This document shows, piece by piece, positions 38,982 to 47,386 of a DNA stretch of 64,000 nt. Every line of letters begins with the position of its first letter. Position 1 is the first letter of the stretch. The stretch comes from Nitrospira sp. UBA6493. GTDB taxonomy: Bacteria; Nitrospirota; Nitrospiria; Nitrospirales; Nitrospiraceae. Both the position numbers and the translations under genes were made by a program. Below the pieces are notes generated by a model. It did not search any database and was not told where the DNA came from. It was given only the letters and a program-made list of their open reading frames with translations. The stretch is taken from positions 52,793-116,792 of the forward strand of contig DJMJ01000002.1 in the NCBI GenBank assembly GCA_002435325.1, in the 5' to 3' direction.

Positions 38982-41300
38982 ATGCAACGCGATCATCCTA
39001 TGCCGCTGTCTTCTACTCCTGTGTCTCAACCGCTTTTTGCCGATGTGATTGTACCGCGGCATATCGCGAGGGCCTTTACCTATATCGTTCCCTCTTTTCT
39101 GGTGAGTCGGATCGCGGTTGGTCAGTGTGTCAGCGTGCCATTTGGCCGGACAGTACTCCAGGGGGCTGTGGTGGGCTTGAGCCACCAATTTCCAGCCGGG
39201 ATGAGCCTATCACGACTCAAGCCGATTGCCTCCATTGTGGAGGGGGAGCACCTACTATCAGGTTTTCCCCCCGAGTTATTCGCGTTATCGAAACGAGTGG
39301 CGGAGGAATATCTTGCCCCATGGGGCCAGTGTTTGCGCCTGATCATGCCGGCAGAACAACGGGCGAAACCTTTGCCTATTCGCTTTATGGCCACTGAAGA
39401 GGGGCGGGCCGTACTTGAGCAGGACAAGTGTCCTGAAGATATGCGACCGCTCCTTGCCCGAATTGCGCGCAGGACCAGTGGATTATCGGCAATGACCACT
39501 CAGAAGGCTGCCAAGCAGGCTCCGCGCGGCGCTCTGCTACGCCTCCAAGCCCAGCAGTGGATCGTACGCAGTGCTGATGGTGTACAGCGGAAGCGGGATC
39601 TGGCCCACAAATCATCGGTGGTAAAACATCTTGAACCTATCCGTTTGCCGCTGTCTGCGGAAACAGATGGAGAGGCATGGCAATGTCTTAGGAAAGTTCT
39701 AGAGGCTCCTCACTCCATGAAAGTTCTGCTTCAGGGTGACACGAACTATCGGGTTGCCTTGCTGGCACGAGCTGCTAGTCAGGTGTTGGCCTCTGATCGG
39801 TCGGTCTTGGTGATTGTCGGTGAGGTCGCAAAGGCAGAATGGCTGGCGAAAGTTCTGCAAGGTCTCGTGAATGGGCCTGTGACTGTACTTCACGGTCGGA
39901 CTCAGGATCCTGGAACTCCGAAGGAGGCGACGGAAGCGCCGCAGCTTGTGGTCGGGACCCGTTCGGCCATTTTCCTCGCGCTGCACCCGATCGGGTTGCT
40001 ATGGATAGAGGGGGAAGATGATGCAGCACTCAAAGAACCGCAGGAGCCGCGGTATCATGCGCGTGAGGTCGCCTGGTTGCGGGCGCAACAGCATCGGATC
40101 CCCCTGGTCATGGGATCGCTCCATCCCTCTTTGGAAACCATAACAGCGGTGGGTATTGAACGATGCGTCCAGACGCTTGGGCCTGCTCAGACCCCATTTG
40201 TCGAGCTGGTCGATCTGTCTCAGGACTTTTCCGGCTTGCCAATCAGTACCAGATTGAGTACTGCACTCTGCGAAACGCTGGAGCGGCATGAACGGGCCGT
40301 CTTATTCTTGAATCGGAAGGGCTATGCCGGGGCCTTGGTCTGTCGGGAGTGCGGGTGGGTTCCCCGCTGTACCTCCTGCGCGGTGGCACTCCCCTATTAC
40401 CGGGAAAAAGGTCAGCTCATTTGTCGCTATTGCGGCATCGGTGTGGCTCCTCCCGATCTCTGTCCGACATGCGGGTCGTTGCGCCTTAGTCCCGTTGGCA
40501 AGGGAACGGAGCGAGTGGAACTGGAGATCCGCCGGCTGTTTCCCGACGCCCGTCTGGTGAGGGTCGAAGGAGGCTCTACCCGTGGAGCCGGAGCCTCAAA
40601 AAAGGTCTGGTCGCAGGTATACTCCGGGGAGTGGGATATTCTCATCGGAACGCAGGTCTTGTTCCAGCGAGAACCGATTTCTCCCGTCGGCCTTGTCGGG
40701 ATTGTGCAGGCTGATTCAGGATTGCATCTGCCGGACTTCCGTGCAGCGGAGCGTACGTATCAATTGCTGGTTGATGCAGTGAATCTGGCACGGCCGGCAT
40801 CGGCCGGGGGACGCGTGATTCTGCAAACCGCTCTGCCGAACCACCATGTCATGCAGTCGGTCGCGGCTCACGATCCGGCACAGTTTTATGATGAAGAGCG
40901 GCGCGCCCGCGAACTGCTTGGATATCCGCCGGCTGTCCATTTGATTCACCTGGCGGTATCCGGCAAGGATCGTCTGCTAGTCGGGCAAGCTGCGCAATTG
41001 TGGGCGAAGCAGTTACACGGTGTTGCGGCGGGCCCTATCACAGCGGTTCATCGAAAGGGGTTATCTTCCCCTGCCGGCTCTCTCCTCATTCCCTCATCGG
41101 AGGGCATCAGTATTCTCGGTCCGGTGTCGGCTGTCGGGATGGGCCCGAAGGGACAGGTTCGGTCACACATCATGGTCAAGGGACATGATCGTGTCGCGAT
41201 CCGTCGGGTCGTGCAACTTGCTCTGGAAATGGTCGAGCGTGCCTATCCCGGCAGAAACTTGAAGTTCAGCGTGGATGTGGATCCTCTGGAGATGGAGTGA
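38982..41300 (+). CDS. priA: PriA-like primosomal protein N' with degenerate helicase motifs
   Basis: The start is uncertain; ATG at 38982 or 39000 precedes the conserved FADVIVPRHIARAFTYIVP. The N-terminal DNA-binding part and the zinc-binding insertion are well kept (CRECGWVPRCTSCAVALPYY and CRYCGIGVAPPDLCPTCGS, eight Cys). The ATPase core is eroded: Walker A, normally GxTGSGKT, reads GDTNYRVA; DEEH reads EGED in LLWIEGEDDAALKEPQEP; GSATPS reads GSLHPS; GTQMIAKGHDFP reads GTQVLFQREPISP; and the GRAGR arginine finger region reads NLARPASAGGR. ATP hydrolysis is therefore unlikely. A replication-restart scaffold role, as proposed for helicase-motif-less actinobacterial PriA, fits better. Length 772 is normal. 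Confidence 0.9.
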   Translation: MQRDHPMPLSSTPVSQPLFADVIVPRHIARAFTYIVPSFLVSRIAVGQCVSVPFGRTVLQGAVVGLSHQFPAGMSLSRLKPIASIVEGEHLLSGFPPELFALSKRVAEEYLAPWGQCLRLIMPAEQRAKPLPIRFMATEEGRAVLEQDKCPEDMRPLLARIARRTSGLSAMTTQKAAKQAPRGALLRLQAQQWIVRSADGVQRKRDLAHKSSVVKHLEPIRLPLSAETDGEAWQCLRKVLEAPHSMKVLLQGDTNYRVALLARAASQVLASDRSVLVIVGEVAKAEWLAKVLQGLVNGPVTVLHGRTQDPGTPKEATEAPQLVVGTRSAIFLALHPIGLLWIEGEDDAALKEPQEPRYHAREVAWLRAQQHRIPLVMGSLHPSLETITAVGIERCVQTLGPAQTPFVELVDLSQDFSGLPISTRLSTALCETLERHERAVLFLNRKGYAGALVCRECGWVPRCTSCAVALPYYREKGQLICRYCGIGVAPPDLCPTCGSLRLSPVGKGTERVELEIRRLFPDARLVRVEGGSTRGAGASKKVWSQVYSGEWDILIGTQVLFQREPISPVGLVGIVQADSGLHLPDFRAAERTYQLLVDAVNLARPASAGGRVILQTALPNHHVMQSVAAHDPAQFYDEERRARELLGYPPAVHLIHLAVSGKDRLLVGQAAQLWAKQLHGVAAGPITAVHRKGLSSPAGSLLIPSSEGISILGPVSAVGMGPKGQVRSHIMVKGHDRVAIRRVVQLALEMVERAYPGRNLKFSVDVDPLEME

Positions 41301-41302
41301 GG

Positions 41303-41737
41303 CTACTGCCTTTTGGTGCGTTGGGGTTTCACGGGCGGCGGCGGGGTGGTTGGAGGAAGCGGTGTCGATGCGGCCCACGCGCGTTTGAAGAGACCATAGG
41401 AAAAAGAAATCCAGAACACCGCGGCGAAGAGCCCCAAGACGACGGCGGAGAGGACGGTGCCCATCTCTTCGTCCGATGGTGTCGTCGTGGCCGACTTGAG
41501 CTGTATCATCAGATTGAGCGGCCAGGCAAAGCTCTCCAGCCCAACGAGCAGCGTGGACCAGGCCCAGATTTCCGTAATCGTCCGGCATTTCCAAAAGAGA
41601 TATCCCGCAACAAGCAGGGCCCATCCGACCATGACTGCCGTTGGCACAGTGCCCCAGAGGAGCCAAAATCCTGTGGCAACAACAAGGGTGCCGAGGCCGA
41701 TATTGAACTGAATGATGGTCTGCGAGGTCGGTGGCAT
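41303..41737 (-). CDS. Hypothetical membrane protein (144 aa)
   Basis: Four membrane helices are apparent (about residues 9-28, 33-48, 57-77 and 93-115), followed by a Pro-rich basic tail (PLPPTTPPPPVKPQRTKRQ). Family not recognised. The coding end lies only 2 bases from the convergent priA stop. Confidence 0.7.
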   Translation of the reverse strand: MPPTSQTIIQFNIGLGTLVVATGFWLLWGTVPTAVMVGWALLVAGYLFWKCRTITEIWAWSTLLVGLESFAWPLNLMIQLKSATTTPSDEEMGTVLSAVVLGLFAAVFWISFSYGLFKRAWAASTPLPPTTPPPPVKPQRTKRQ

Positions 41738-41813
41738 GGCGGGGAGGCAGTGTGACGGCTATCTGGCCTGAAGTCAATGAGGATTGAGGCGATCGTGGCT
41801 ACCGGGAACAAAA

Positions 41814-42185
41814 TTAACGGGCGAGCTCGGCTTGCGCAGCTTCCAGTAAGGTCTGCATGTCGAATGGTTTTTGGAGCGTTCGGCGCGCCCCGAGCATTTT
41901 GGCAACGTCGAGAAAATTGAGGATGCCGATCATGTCTCTGCCCCCTGTGATGGCAATGACGTGAGAAGCAGGAAACTCACGGCGAAGCGTCATAATACTT
42001 TCCAATCCGTCCTGGTCCGGCATCAAGATATCCATGATTACCAGATCGGTGGGCTTAGCCCGATACCGCTCAAGACCCTGTCTTCCGTCACGGGCTTCTT
42101 GGACTTCATACCCGGCCCGTTCCAGGGTTTCACGGATCAATTGGCGGATCTGATCTTCGTCATCAACGACCAGGACGGATGGCAT
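41814..42185 (-). CDS. Single-domain response regulator (CheY-like, 123 aa)
   Basis: Receiver domain only: VLVVDDEDQIRQLIRETLER (acidic pocket), LVIMDILMPDQDGLESIMTL with the phospho-Asp near residue 53, VIAITGG, and QKPFDMQTLLEA with the conserved Lys. There is no output domain, so it passes phosphate to or sequesters it from a kinase, or acts by protein contact. It lies next to a damaged histidine kinase/NarL regulator pair, which could have been its partner. Confidence 0.9.
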   Translation of the reverse strand: MPSVLVVDDEDQIRQLIRETLERAGYEVQEARDGRQGLERYRAKPTDLVIMDILMPDQDGLESIMTLRREFPASHVIAITGGRDMIGILNFLDVAKMLGARRTLQKPFDMQTLLEAAQAELAR

Positions 42186-42504
42186 CGTCTACCTCTATGA
42201 GGGTGTATGCGGTGCGGCGGGTGACTCTAGCACCGTGTCCCAAAGTGGGCAAGTCCTTCCCCATTCTTCGCCTCATCTATAAGAATTTCGGAACAGCCCA
42301 TTGTCCGATGCGGAGAAAAATAGGGGCCCTGCCTTATAAGTGAAGTTATCGTGCAGTTCTGTGGCGATAGAGACGTCATGGATGAGTGATGATAAGATCC
42401 TCTCGTTTTGTAGAGCCTATCGAATTGGAAGTTTCGCGGCAAGCCGGTCGCGTATTTCCTGCGTCTGAATTTAGGGCCTATTGAGTAGGGCCGTCTGTCT
42501 CTGC
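42186..42504. other. Intergenic region between the lone receiver gene and the broken NarL-type regulator
   Basis: About 320 bases. No gene is supported: the short minus-strand frame 42227-42442 has no family features. It should contain the promoter of the lone receiver on the minus strand, but I see no clear consensus hexamers. Confidence 0.4.
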
Positions 42505-43162
42505 CTACGATTGCCGTTTGACAAAGAATGCGGCAGCCTGAGCCCGCCGGGTGATACGAAGTTTCTGAAAGACGCTTGCCAGATAATTTTTCACGGTTTT
42601 GTCACTCAGCATTGAGGGCGGTTCCGATTTCCTTGTTCGTGTGTCCCTCGGCGACTAAGGCCAAGATGCATTCTTCTTGACCGGAGAGAGGGTCTGTTCT
42701 AGGGAGGCCAGGATTTCCTCCGAGGCCTCGGATCCAGCTCAAGGCGCGTTCGGTGACTTGGGGGTCCAAAATGGATTGTCCATTGGCAACGGTGTGTACA
42801 GCTCGGAGCAAGGCGGCGGAGTCGATTTCCTTGAGGACATATCCGTGAGCCCCAGCAAGCACCGCGGCGAGGACCGAATCATCATCGGCATAAGACGTGA
42901 GAAAAATCACACGGATCGCGGGATTGGCGGCGAGAATTTCCCGGCAGGCGTCCACACCGGAGCCATCCGGCAGACGCACATCCATGAGGATGACATCGGG
43001 TTTCAGGCGCGCGGCGCCGTTGATGGCCTCTGCCACAGTGGTGGCTTCTCCTACAATAGTGACATGGTCGTGTTGGGTGAGAAGAGTGCGCAGGCCGACC
43101 CGGACCACTTCATGATCATCGACGAGCAGCAATCGAACTACGTTTGACGTTGGCATTGGCAT
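42505..43162 (-). pseudogene. NarL/LuxR-family response regulator, frameshifted in the DNA-binding domain
   Basis: Starting at 43162 (AGGAG five bases upstream), an intact receiver domain runs through LLLVDDHEVVRVGLRTLL and DVILMDVRLPDGSGVDACRE. The LuxR helix-turn-helix starts (PLSGQEECILALVAEGHTNK, then EIGTALN) but a single extra base at about 42610 leads to a stop at 42602. Deleting that base restores LSDKTVKNYLASVFQKLRIT and then RRAQAAAFFVKRQS with a stop at 42505, a perfect family C terminus giving 218 residues. As written, the recognition helix is lost and the product should not bind DNA. It overlaps the 3' end of the broken kinase gene by 47 bases. Confidence 0.9.
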
Positions 43163-45346
43163 AAGTCTCCTGCTGTGGGAGATCGACGATGATTCGTGCT
43201 CTGCATTCAGGTGAGGAGCGGATGGCAATCCTCCCTCCGAGCTTGTGCGCTCTTGCTGCCATATTGGTGAGACTATGTCCTACCCCTTGCACGCCGTCGG
43301 GGGTGAACCCTCGGCCATTGTCACGGATCGAAAGGCGAACGGAATGGGCCAATCGTTTGAGCGAGACCGTGGCCTTGGTGGCCTGTCCGTGGCGGAGACT
43401 GTTGCTGAGGGCTTCTCGAGCGATATTAACCAAGTGCAAAGATTGCTCAGCGGACAATGCCCTGGCGGTGGTCTCATAGATGGAGAAGATGCATTGAAGG
43501 GGGTGGGTTACCGTAACCGCTTGTATCACGGCATGCAAAACAAGGGAGAAGGTGTCCCCCTCTGACGTTCAGAAATCCATCGTGGCAATGAAGTTCCGGA
43601 TTTCGCCCATGATGCGGTTCATTTGACCAATCGCCTGTTCGAGGAGTTCCGCCGCCCGTTCGTGTTTCTGCTGGCGCATGAGGGGTTTGCAGGATTCGAG
43701 GCCGAGCCCGACTGCATAGAGAGATTGCAAAATACCGTCATGCAGGTCTTGGCTGATCCGTTCCCGATCGTTGATGGCGCTGCGCAAATCTTGCTCCCTG
43801 TGGTGTAAGGCTTCTTCCATGTGTTTGCGTTCAGTGATGTCTACGACGATTCCGATCATGCGCATCAGTCGGCCTGCTTGGTCTCAGTAGGTCCGACCTC
43901 GGTCACTCACCCAGTGCAGGCTGTTATCGGGCCAGAGAATGCGATATTCCTCATAGAATGGTGTGTCGGTTTCCACGGACTGCATAATCGCCTGGCTTAT
44001 TCGGCTTCGATCTTCAGGATGGATCGCCTCCAGAAACTCTGTAACCGTGGCATGCTGAGCGCCTGGCGGCAGGCCGAACAGTGGACCAAGCGTATGTGAG
44101 TAGGTGGCGCGGTTGGTTGTCAGGTTCCAATCCCAGGCGCCCATATGTGCGGTTTCCATGGCCAGGCGGAGTCGCTCTTCGCTATCGCGTAACGCGGCCT
44201 CTGCTTGCTTGCGGGCCGTGATGTCGCGAACAAAGGCGCAGTGGAATTCTTGCCCTTCATAAGCAAGATAGTTGACCTGAATCTCGACGGGGATCAGATG
44301 GCCTTGTCTATGCCGATGTGAGGTTTCGATAGTGAGGGTCTTGTGTTGTTGGGTCTCGGACCAAAATTCCGGCCACTTGTCGGACGGGAAGCAGGATTTA
44401 GGTCGTGGACCGTCATCGCACACAACTCGTTTTCAGAGTATCCCAGCATGGAACTGGCGGCCTTGTTGACTCGGATGATTTTGGCCTGCAGATCAATCCA
44501 ATAGATCGCATCCACGGCATGATCGATCATGAATTGGGCCAGCCGCAGCATGCGCTCGGTGATCTCTTCGTAGGAAATCAGCAGTGTCGGCCGGCCATGT
44601 GTGTTCATTATGACTCGGGCAAACTCCTTGACCCAGAGACGGCTTCCGTCTTTGCGTTGTTTCTCCAGTTCCCAACTTGCGAGGGAGCTTCCGGGGCTGG
44701 CGATACAGGCTGCGATATGGCTCATCGCGAGAGCGCGATGTTCTTCGGGAAACACGGTGAGAAGGGACTGGCCCAGCAACTCGTCTGTCTTGTACCCTAA
44801 TGTGGCCGCCCCCTGACGGTTGACTTTTAGCACTGTCCCTTCCATGTCGATGAGAAAGCACATGAGTGGGCTCTGCTCGAATAATACCCGGTGTTCTTCC
44901 TCCGCGCGTTTCTTCTCGGACACATCCCGGCCCACGCCGGTGATGCCGATGGTCTCACCCAGTTGATTCTTCAGTGCGGCGCCAGTCCAATGATAGGGAA
45001 GGCGTTGGCCTGGTTTCGCTAATAAATGGCCTTCGAGATCCGCATATCCTTCCGTGAAGGCTTGCCGAATAGCTGCTCCCGTGCGGTCCAGTTCTTCCGG
45101 TGGGACGAAGTCTAGGGCCGGTTTATGTAGTAACTCTTCCGGCGTGTAGCCGGTTGTTTTGACCACTTGTCTATTCCATTTGATGATCTGACCCCGGTGA
45201 TCGAGAGTGAACAGAAAGTCGGGCACGGTGTCCATGATGTTCCGCAGGTAAGCGATTGTTTGGTCCCGTTTGGCGAGCGAGCGCGCAAGCTCTGATACCT
45301 GCGTTCGCAACGACTGAAGTTCCTCAAGCTCGTCGGTGCGACTCAT
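43116..45346 (-). pseudogene. PAS-rich histidine kinase (HisKA_3/HATPase type) with one frameshift and two in-frame stops
   Basis: The start at 45346 has AAGGAG upstream. The frame encodes several PAS domains (MDTVPDFLFTLDHRGQIIKW; MCFLIDMEGTVLKVNRQGAA; FMIDHAVDAIYWIDLQAKI) until a missing base near 44389: NPAS goes out of frame, while one added T would give PAFPSDKWPEFWSETQQ. The continuation (VRDITARKQAEAALRDSEER, then another PAS) meets TGA at 43886-43884 between RGRTY and DQAGRLMRM. It resumes in the same frame with the kinase H box (QDLHDGILQSLYAVGLGLES), then meets TGA at 43571-43569 after FIATMDF. The ATPase (AREALSNSLRHGQATKATVS, DNGRGFTPDGVQGVG) finishes at 43116. With one base restored the frame is 744 codons, a normal NarX/LiaS-like kinase. 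Decay is recent because the rest is intact. Confidence 0.9.
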
Positions 45347-45751
45347 GCGGTGGCTCCTTTTCTAGCTGAAACGATCCGGAGATGGTCGGTGAATCTAGGG
45401 GATTGTGCGAATGAGATGGATGAGAAGTTGGTGGATCTAAAGCCGGATCTGATAGGACGGCTGAAAGGGGTCTCAATGTAATGTCGAGTGACAGGATCGC
45501 GAGGAGTCGTGTTCGAGGCATCCAGAACCATGGGCGCACGTTCGGTTGCAAGAACCGCATGACCATATACCCTTTCAGGTAAGGCCTGAACCGGTAAGGT
45601 TAGGAATGGAGAGTGTCCTATGAAGGGGTTAAGAATGTCTAGAAAAAAATACACCAGGCACGATGCCCAGATGAACCAGCAAGAAAGAGTGGCGGGCCGT
45701 GCCCCGACTGACCATCATTTCTTAAGAGACTCGGGAGGGAGCTATTGTTAT
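45347..45751. other. Intergenic region between the broken kinase and tRNA-Leu
   Basis: About 400 bases with no supported gene. The plus frame 45620-45943 runs through the tRNA gene in the other strand and its product has no sensible family or composition. The region probably contains the former kinase promoter (minus strand) and the tRNA 3' end. Confidence 0.45.
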
Positions 45752-45835
45752 TGGTGCCGAAGGCGGGACTTGAACCCGCACGGCTTGCGCCACACGCCCC
45801 TCAAACGTGCGTGTCTGCCATTTCACCACTTCGGC
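45752..45835 (-). tRNA. tRNA-Leu (anticodon GAG)
   Basis: Read on the minus strand, the 84-base gene starts GCCGAAG and ends CTTCGGC plus A-CCA, giving a perfect 7-bp acceptor stem with encoded CCA. The anticodon stem CACGT/GCGTG holds the loop TTGAGGG with anticodon GAG. A long variable arm, as expected for class II tRNA-Leu, and the T-loop GGGTTCAAGTCCC are present. It decodes CUC and CUU. Confidence 0.95.
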
Positions 45836-45869
45836 ATCAGGAAGCATGGAAACCGGACGAGGGAAGGGC

Positions 45870-45899
45870 ATTATAGAAGTAGCCCAAAATCCTTGTCAA
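45870..45899 (-). promoter_or_regulatory. Strong sigma70-like promoter of tRNA-Leu(GAG)
   Basis: On the minus strand TTGACA (45899-45894) and TATAAT (45875-45870) are perfect consensus with an 18-base spacer. The predicted start near 45863 is about 28 bases before the mature tRNA 5' end. Confidence 0.75.
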
Positions 45900-45983
45900 T
45901 AAAGCAGGTGTCCGGTAGAATCGCCCCCCATCTCCCGTATTGACTGTGATAGTTCTCCAGTAAGCAGGTAGGATTGTGGTTTC

Positions 45984-46670
45984 ATGGCCTTCGTGACCTC
46001 CAATCGCCACCGTCTTGGCACGTCTGTCGCCGCGTTTTTCGACGTGGATAATACGTTATTGCCTGGTGAGGCGAGTGAGATACGGTTTTTTCGATGGCTC
46101 TGGCAGCGACGGATCGTGGGGTGGCCTGAAGCGCAGGCCAGTGCGATGTGGTGGCTTCGGCATTGGCCAGCCTTATCTCTTCAGCCGCTCCGCGAACGGA
46201 AGCTCTATTTGATGGGGAAGCCGGTTCAGGTGATTGAGCCGCTGGGTGAAGAATTTTGTCGCGAACGGTTATGTCCCGCGGTCTCGCCCGATGCCATGAG
46301 ACAAATGGAACAGCATCGGCAGGCCGGTCATGCCATTGTGCTGGTGACGGGATCGCTCGACTTTCTGGTGGATCCCATTGCGACCTCGCTGCAAGTCGAT
46401 CGGTGTCTGGCAGGCCAACTGGAGCAACGGGACGGTGTCTATACCGGCGATCTGCTCCAGCCGTTGCCCTATGGGAATGGAAAACACACTTTGGTGGAGC
46501 GCCTGGCTGAGGAGCTGGATTTGGATCTGTCCGCCTGCTTCGCCTATGGGGACAGTCCCGGTGATCGGGAAATATTGAGCGCGGTGGGGCATCCAACAGT
46601 GGTGAATCCCATCAGGGGGATGGCTCGGGTGGCCCGGCGCAATGGTTGGCCGGTGGTGTCATGGAAATGA
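45984..46670 (+). CDS. HAD-IB family hydrolase (SerB-like phosphatase)
   Basis: Motif I FFDVDNTLLPGEAS (residues 19-32, nucleophile Asp), motif II VLVTGSLDFLV (about residue 118), and motif III/IV YGDSPGDREILSAVG with HPTVVNP are all present. The cap has the helical form of the TIGR01490 HAD-IB subgroup. It likely hydrolyses a phosphomonoester, as do phosphoserine or lyso-phosphatidic acid phosphatases of this group; the substrate is not determinable. The queE gene starts at its last codons. Confidence 0.88.
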   Translation: MAFVTSNRHRLGTSVAAFFDVDNTLLPGEASEIRFFRWLWQRRIVGWPEAQASAMWWLRHWPALSLQPLRERKLYLMGKPVQVIEPLGEEFCRERLCPAVSPDAMRQMEQHRQAGHAIVLVTGSLDFLVDPIATSLQVDRCLAGQLEQRDGVYTGDLLQPLPYGNGKHTLVERLAEELDLDLSACFAYGDSPGDREILSAVGHPTVVNPIRGMARVARRNGWPVVSWK

Positions 46671-47335
46671 ATCTCGCTGCACCCCCTCGTGAGACGATGG
46701 TGCGGGTCACCGAAATCTTTTTCAGTCTCCAAGGTGAATCGACCTTTGCGGGTCAGCCGTGCGTCTTCATTCGGCTGACTGGCTGTCCGCTCCGTTGCAC
46801 CTGGTGTGATACGGAATATAGTTTCTATGGCGGATCGTTGCGGTCCGTCGACGGGCTCCTCGCGCAGGTGGCGCAATACGGATGCCGTTTAGTTGAAGTG
46901 ACGGGCGGCGAACCGCTCGCGCAGCCGGAGTCGCTTCCATTGATTGCACGGCTCTGCGACGAAGGTTATACGGTCTTGCTGGAAACCAGCGGCGCGATCG
47001 ACATTGAGCCGGTCGACCGGCGGGCTCATATCATTCTTGATATCAAATGTCCGGGCAGCGGGATGACGGATCGCATGCATTGGCCGAACCTGGATCATTT
47101 AACGGCGAAAGATGAAGCGAAGTTTGTGCTGGCCAGTCGGGTGGACTATGACTGGGCGCGCGATATAGTGGCGCGGTTTCGCCTGGCCAACCGCTGTACG
47201 GTACTCTTCAGCCCGGTGTTCGGCTCGCTGGACCTTCGCCAGCTGGCGGAATGGATTCTGGCGGACCGGTTGCCGGTGCGGTTCCAACTGCAGTTGCACA
47301 AATATATTTGGGCCCCTGACATGCGGGGCGTGTAG
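46661..47335 (+). CDS. queE: 7-carboxy-7-deazaguanine synthase
   Basis: Radical-SAM enzyme of the queuosine/7-deazaguanine pathway that converts 6-carboxy-tetrahydropterin to CDG. The cluster motif CPLRCTWC (C-x3-C-x2-C) lies near residue 45 after FFSLQGESTFAGQPCVFIRL. EVTGGEPLAQPE (the GGE motif) and LETSGAIDI follow. The starts at 46661 and 46667 both overlap the upstream stop (ATGGAAATGA). Length 224 is normal. No other queuosine gene is next to it. Confidence 0.93.
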   Translation: MEMNLAAPPRETMVRVTEIFFSLQGESTFAGQPCVFIRLTGCPLRCTWCDTEYSFYGGSLRSVDGLLAQVAQYGCRLVEVTGGEPLAQPESLPLIARLCDEGYTVLLETSGAIDIEPVDRRAHIILDIKCPGSGMTDRMHWPNLDHLTAKDEAKFVLASRVDYDWARDIVARFRLANRCTVLFSPVFGSLDLRQLAEWILADRLPVRFQLQLHKYIWAPDMRGV

Positions 47336-47386
47336 CATCCTGTGTGGTGAGTCGGTGTCGTCCATTTCGAGGAGGGTGTACGGTTT

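Noticed and set aside
43116..45346. Programmed UGA recoding or selenocysteine in the kinase
   Set aside because: Other genes in the window use TGA as a normal stop (for example in many ATGA overlaps). The positions are not in a redox motif, and frameshifts affect the same gene and its partner. Simple decay explains it better.
45620..45943. Plus-strand 107-aa frame through the tRNA-Leu region
   Set aside because: It overlaps a clear tRNA gene on the other strand and the product has no family features; it arises from the tRNA sequence.
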